Assembly (NCBI GenBank): GCA_947179485.1 | Contig: OX359248.1 | Span: forward strand, 28,219,378 to 28,283,377 | Direction: 5' to 3' | Origin: Allacma fusca | Lineage: Eukaryota > Arthropoda > Collembola > Symphypleona > Sminthuridae | DNA: 64,000 nt | The notes under the pieces: generated by a model | What the model was told of the DNA's origin: nothing | The model's input: only the letters and a program-made list of their open reading frames with translations | The model's database searches: none | In this document: one piece after another, positions 59,434 to 64,000 of the stretch | How positions within the stretch are numbered: position 1 is the first letter of the stretch | Layout: the number at the start of each line of letters is the position of its first letter | Position numbers and translations under genes: made by a program

Positions 59434-59537
59434 AATAACTTCAAGGTGTGAGTAGGGATTGTCGATTTGAAAATGCCATGGCATATTGGGCATCATGCCT
59501 GCCCAAAAATGCCCTAGATTTTGGGCATATTCGGCAC

Positions 59538-59695
59538 GGGCATTTTGGGCATTTTCATTCCTGGGCATATTCGGCATTTTGGGCATTTTCATTCCTGGGC
59601 ATATTCGGCATTTTGGGCATTTTCATTCCTGGGCATATTCGGCATTTTGGGCATTTTCATTCCTGGGCATATTCGGCATTTTGGGCATATTCAGT
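59538..59695. repeat. 34-bp minisatellite of GGGCAT words
   Basis: About four and a half copies of a 34-bp unit made of GGGCATTTTCATTCCT and GGGCATATTCGGCATTTT, inside the left terminus of the hAT-like element. Confidence 0.9.
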
Positions 59696-60138
59696 TCAAA
59701 TTTTCGGGTCGATTACCTTTTCCAGACGTTATTGGTCGCTGCTACAACTTCCACTTGTTACTACTGCACACTACCACGCTCACATCGTTATAACTAAAAA
59801 CGATTACTCGGCGGTTTTAGCACACATAAATAAATCTGGCCAGTAGACAATAGTAGGAGTTGTAGTTTTTAAACCGTCTAACCATTGTTACTACTGGACA
59901 AAACTCACAACTTGGAATGTAATAAACTACTTAGTATGCCAACCTCGAAGCACTGGTCAGAGAATTTGAGAAATTTTATTTACGCTGGAGGCGGAGCAAC
60001 TTCTACAGAGGATGAAAGTTAAACAAATCAAAGTTCTGATGGGGAGGATTTGTTGATGACGTATTTATCTCTCGAGTCTTCTGATTAACTTTATACAAAA
60101 TGCAACAAAATTGCATTTGTCAATAACTCAATATATTA

Positions 60139-60959
60139 GGGGCCGTTCAAGTAATTCATAACGCAGGGGTAGTGGGTGGCCTTACGAACTAACGTTATGT
60201 TTCGTTACGTGCATCGGGGGGTCGTAGATCACTTTGGTACGTAACGCAATGTTTTGATGATCCTTCTTACCTCTGAAAATTAAATGACTCGTTTTTAAAC
60301 CTTCGAAGTTTACGACGAGTTGGTGGTCCTATTATAGACACACGTAACGTAAATTTCATACATATACAATTTTCCCATATATCCTTGAAAACATTTGTCC
60401 AGGGAAAAGCCAAATTCGCCTTAAAGATTTCAAGTATTGTGCATCATTTATTGAATTTTGTTTATTAATTTGAAAATTTTAAATGGCACAATTTATTGCA
60501 TGTGGAGCATGTTTCGAACCCCTTCGGGGTACCCCGGAGGGGAATCAAGGAAGTGATTATCACGTTGTAGCTTTACGCTGTGGACATTTACTTCATAAAT
60601 TCTGCCTGACTTCATTTTTTCAAACAATTGAAAGTATAAACGCCGAATCTTTACCACGGGAGATGAAGACAGTCACATTGAAGTTATTGAAATTATTTCT
60701 GACTGGTTAAAAAGCTCATTTGTTGAATGTGAGGCTGAAGCCACAAATCGAATAAAACTAGTTTTACCGGATGAATCGTAGTCTTTAAGCAGGCATACAC
60801 ATATTTAATCTAATGTATTTGCTAAAACAGCATTTAAAAAACACGTAACGCGTTATGTCGGGTAGGTGGTGGTTTAGTCAGCGTTATCCTAACGTTACAT
60901 CATGTGGGTGGTGGTGAAATTTTGACCAATTTTGCGTTATGAATTACTTGAATGGCCCC
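60139..60959 (+). mobile_element. Nested inverted-repeat element carrying a RING-like frame
   Basis: 821 bp with 26-bp inverted ends beginning GGGGCCGTTCAAGTAATTCA, flanked by TA (60137-60138, 60960-60961). Long GGGGCC ends with a TA-type duplication suggest the PIF/Harbinger-ISL2EU or Tc1 groups; I cannot decide. It contains the RING-like frame below, and copies of ACGTTACG near both ends. Confidence 0.85.
60483..60710 (+). CDS. RING-like zinc-binding protein, frame broken after residue ~60
   Basis: 75 residues. CGAC, then CGHLLHKFC, give Cys-x2-Cys...Cys-x-His-x2-His-x2-Cys, six of the eight ligands of a RING-H2 finger (C7, C10, C33, H35, H38, C41). The last Cys pair is not seen. Another frame continues from about 60660 with DEDSHIEVIEIISDWLKSSF and ends at a TAG near 60780, so a frameshift or an unseen intron probably truncated the product. 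Inside a transposon, so either a captured host fragment or an element-encoded accessory protein. Confidence 0.55.
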   Translation: MAQFIACGACFEPLRGTPEGNQGSDYHVVALRCGHLLHKFCLTSFFQTIESINAESLPREMKTVTLKLLKLFLTG

Positions 60960-61315
60960 TAATGTGTCTGTATGATACACAGCGCGTGTCTTTTGAAACA
61001 TAATACATTTAAACAAAATTGTCATGTACGCCTTTAATAGGATTTCATTTTAATAGTAAATAGTGGCATTTTTGGCTCGATTCTTTTACTGAGTTTTACC
61101 TACCAGAAATGCAGAATATTCCCGGCTGAAAATGCCTAAATGTCGAATATGCCGAAAATGCCGAATATGCCCTGCCGAAAATGCCCAAATTCAGGGCATT
61201 TTCCCAATGTGCCAATATGCCCAAAATTATGGCACGTTGGCGGGCACTTTGGGCATATTCAGCTTGGCAGGCATATATGGGAGGGCATTTTCAATCGACA
61301 TTCCCTAGGTGTGAG

Positions 61316-61686
61316 TGTGAATTTATAAGAATGAAGGAGGTATAGAATGCTCTGTAATGCCCACGTGTATATTGTAGTATAAACCCAGCATTATATTTAC
61401 AGTATTATATTATCAAGTGATGCCACATCATTTGCTAAGTTGCTAAAAATTATTTAGTATGTAATGATAGTCCAAAATCGAAGTGCCACTTTTAGGGCAC
61501 TTTGCCCAAGTGTACTGTGAAAGAAAAGTATTGTGATATGATAATAATGAAATGACTTGGTATATCAGTTATTTAAATAAATTGTTCTACATTTTATATT
61601 TACTTGCTACATAGGTAACAAAACAATTAGAATTTCAGCTACATAGTTCTTACAGCCACTTAAGGCGTGGTGCACTAGCGGCCGCC
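61316..61686. other. Spacer between two hAT-like elements
   Basis: Nothing recognised. Confidence 0.4.
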
Positions 61687-61694
61687 GATACACG

Positions 61695-63605
61695 TAGTGC
61701 TGTAATTTGTTCGTTTTGTTTTGTTTTGTTCTCTTCGGAAATGAACAAAACTAGAACAATTTGAGTTTTGTTTTGTTCACCGAGTTTTGTTTTGTTTTGT
61801 TTTTTGAACAATCCGTATTGTTCAAAAAACAATCCATATTGTTTTGTTCTACCGATGTAGAAGATGTTAGAAATTTGTGAAATTGATTGTCGTAAATTAG
61901 TAATAGAGCATATAGAAGTTGATTCGTGTAAATTTGGTCTCTTCACAAAGGACGTTAAAACCAAAAAAAACGGGCTTTAACTAATTTTAGGCGGATATGC
62001 TTTACAACTCTTATTTAATACAATCATTAAAACTTCTGTTGATAGTTTCTAGGAGTGTAAGGTGTAGTGTAATTCCATACTTCCACAAGACCTGATATGA
62101 CCGCATATATAGACATAATATATGAACAAACGATTGTGGTGGGGTTTACCTAGTGCTACCGATACGCATCGTTTTGGGTTCGCCCGAAGACTTGATTGAA
62201 TTAATTACCTTTATTGTTTTTTTTTTGGATTGCTTAGATCTCTTTTATTTCTGCCATCCTGTCTACTCACAGTCTGACTAGTTTCAACATTTTGGGATCA
62301 AATCAAGTTTAAAATTTAGCATCCAAGTCATCCTTCTGCATTTTATTAAAAACAACAAAACAAAATCGAATTTCAGCAGTGGAGGTGACATTTATCCAAC
62401 TAACAATAAGTAATTACTGGTGTCCAACAGAAATTGCTCTCATTTACAATATCCGATGTACCCAAACATCTAATATCAGTACAGGTTATGGTCATAGCAG
62501 GTAACAATTAATTACTCTATTGACCTCAAGTAGGCATTCTAAGTTACGCGTTGTTCAATAACTTTAGATTGGCCTTAAACATCTGTAAATAGTGCAAAGA
62601 TTTCGTTGACCTTACTTAAGACCAGCGTTTCAAAGTATAAATGTAAATAAAACCGTGCACTTCAATAGCTTCTAATGGTCATTATGATGTTATTTGAGAT
62701 TTATTATAAAGTGTATGTAAGGTCATGGGTCTACTAATAACCCACAAAGGTCAAATTAAGGCCATGGGAGTTCTTATGACCCATCAAAAAATGAGGAACT
62801 CCTTGTAGCCCACAGGTCAAATAAAGGTCATGGAATTTCTTGTAACCCACTGAGGTCAAATTAAGGTCATGGAATTTCTTGTGACCCATTGAGGCCAAAT
62901 TAAGGTCATGGAATTTCTTGTGACCCACTGAGGTCAATTTGAGGTCAAGGAACTTGTTGTAACTCACTGAGGTCAATTTGAGGTCATGTTACTATCTGTG
63001 ACTCAATACTGTAAGATGAATTTGAAATCATGTTGATATTTTTTGCGAATCAGGTCAATTTGAGGTCATGTATCTATTTGTGACTCACTAAGGTCAATTT
63101 GAGGTCACGTATTTATTGGTGACTCACTCAGGTCAATTTGAGGTCATGTTGCCATTTGTGACTCACTCACGTCGATTTGAGGTCATGTAATTATCTATTT
63201 GTGACTCACTCAGGTCAATTCGTCAATTTGAGGTCATGTATCTATTTGTCACTCACTCAGGTCAATTTGAGGTCATGTATCTATTTGTCACTCACTCAGG
63301 TCAATTTGAGGTCATGTATCTATTTGTCACTCACTCAGGTCAATTTGAGGTCATGTATCTATTTGTCACTCACTCACGTCGATTTGAGGTCATGTTACTT
63401 TTGGGCACTTTTCCAAACTCAAGTTTGAAAAGGTTATTACCCGCTGTTGTGGTGGTTTGTTTGTTATAGTTTTGTTTTATCTTATCGCGGTTTTGTTTTG
63501 TTCTAGTTTTGTTTTTTCGAAAACTGATTTTGTTTGTTTTGTTTTGTTCAAAAAACAAGAACTGAACAAAAGAACAAACAAAATGCGAACAATATTACAG
63601 CACTA
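61695..63605. mobile_element. hAT-like element, TTTTGTTTTG-word family
   Basis: 1911 bp with ends TAGTGCTGTAATTTGTTCG and GCGAACAATATTACAGCACTA-type inverse, and a perfect 8-bp duplication GATACACG at 61687-61694 and 63606-63613. GTTTTGTTTTGTTC words fill both termini. The interior holds an AGGTCA repeat array. The TAGTGCTGT end is shared with the element at 29436, and TAGTG with the one at 6335. Confidence 0.92.
62725..63400. repeat. ~40-bp minisatellite with paired AGGTCA half-sites
   Basis: About 16 diverged units of 39-42 bp. Most contain AGGTCAATTTGAGGTCA or AGGTCAAATTAAGGTCA, i.e. two AGGTCA hexamers as a direct repeat with a 5-bp gap. The later units are nearly identical, so expansion there was recent. 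Frames reading through it are artefacts. Confidence 0.9.
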
Positions 63606-63613
63606 GATACACG

Positions 63614-64000
63614 TAGGTTATGGTTTGATGTAAATACTGACACTAATAGTTATTGGCTGAAGAGCTGAGATTCATACACACGAATGATCTAAAAACGCCA
63701 CATAACTTTTATGAATTTAAGGCATTACAGATATTTTATGAATGTATTGTGGTTACACACTCACTTAATTTTAACCGATTTTGATATTTTCATTTTTAGA
63801 ATTCTTACCCGATTATTGAGAGCCTGTATTGGTCGGAAATTATTTTCCATTGGTTCCTCGTGAGAATCAATAGCTTTACGAAATTGAGTCAGCTGAAAAA
63901 CATCACCAACACAGTACTAGTACTAGTAAAACATACTTTCTCAAGGATTATATAATTTGTTCTTCGATCCATTTCAAGTCGCGACTGTAGCATTAAAGAT
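63614..64000. other. Window end, nothing recognised
   Basis: No coding motif or repeat seen before the edge. Confidence 0.4.

Larger units (their letters stand above)
59453..61307. mobile_element. hAT-like element, GGGCATTTT-word family, with a nested element
   Basis: 1855 bp with ends TAGGGATTGTCGATT and AATCGACATTCCCTA and a perfect 8-bp duplication GGTGTGAG at 59445-59452 and 61308-61315. Word-rich termini at 59453-59720 and about 61110-61307. An unrelated element with TA duplication (60139-60959) is nested between them. Confidence 0.92.

Noticed and set aside
59448-59846. Frames with repeated GHFGHFHSWAYSAFWAF
   Set aside because: Artefact of the 34-bp GGGCAT minisatellite.
62734-63469. 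Frames with repeated YLFVTHSGQFEV or KKFHDLNL units
   Set aside because: Artefact of the ~40-bp AGGTCA minisatellite; no start context or domain.

Overview
The window is animal nuclear DNA from an arthropod, most likely a springtail (Collembola) or a close relative. This rests on AT-rich spacers, GT-AG introns of about 60 bp to 1.5 kb, small sigma-class GST and CYP2-clan P450 genes, a receptor tyrosine kinase with an HGDLATRN catalytic loop, and heavy transposon load. The taxon is inference; the gene families are read directly from translated exons.

Layout. (1) 2.5-12.8 kb is a detoxification-type cluster: two sigma-class GST genes on the minus strand (2468-3509, 4305-5099), an intact nine-exon CYP2-like P450 on the minus strand (7389-9793), and a third GST on the plus strand (11869-12777). 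GST two and three share identical lengths for exons 2 and 3, so they are an inverted duplicate pair. (2) 15.0-18.8 kb holds a plus-strand four-exon gene for a 1145-residue protein that I do not recognise. (3) 45.7-51.75 kb (minus) carries gene B, an intact eight-exon gene: signal peptide, six repeats of a beta/gamma-crystallin-like Greek-key pair plus a Cys-rich WC...WDxCSPRPG module, then a hydrophobic GPI-type tail. 21.7-32.2 kb (minus) is its broken paralogue A, with deletions, frameshifts, stops and a 4.4 kb transposon inside the last module exon. (4) Plus-strand fragments of receptor tyrosine kinase genes lie at 42.6-43.85 kb (C-lobe) and 54.76 kb (glycine loop). (5) 56.8-58.2 kb is a peptide-receptor-like GPCR with one frame break.

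Mobile DNA dominates the rest. Nine elements, eight with clean 8-bp target-site duplications (TSDs) and one with a near-match, have short terminal inverted repeats and interiors saturated with one family-specific word (CCGGAAC, GTTCCTG, TATTTGTATTT, CGATAACCGTCCCC, CGGAAC, GGGCATTTT, TTTTGTTTTG, AACTGCCAC). I read these as non-autonomous hAT-like elements; none encodes a transposase. One carries about 200 copies of a 19-bp satellite, one a Penelope-type GIY-YIG fragment, one a nested element with a RING-like ORF, and one an array of about a dozen AGGTCA direct repeats spaced by 5 bp (DR5). A 7.1 kb Ty3/gypsy-type element with two 1243-bp LTRs and a 4-bp TSD has lost reverse transcriptase, RNase H and most of integrase. 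No tRNA, rRNA or CRISPR was seen.

The most productive structure is the A/B pair: intact B gives the empty site for several insertions in A, so element ends and the order of decay can be read directly.
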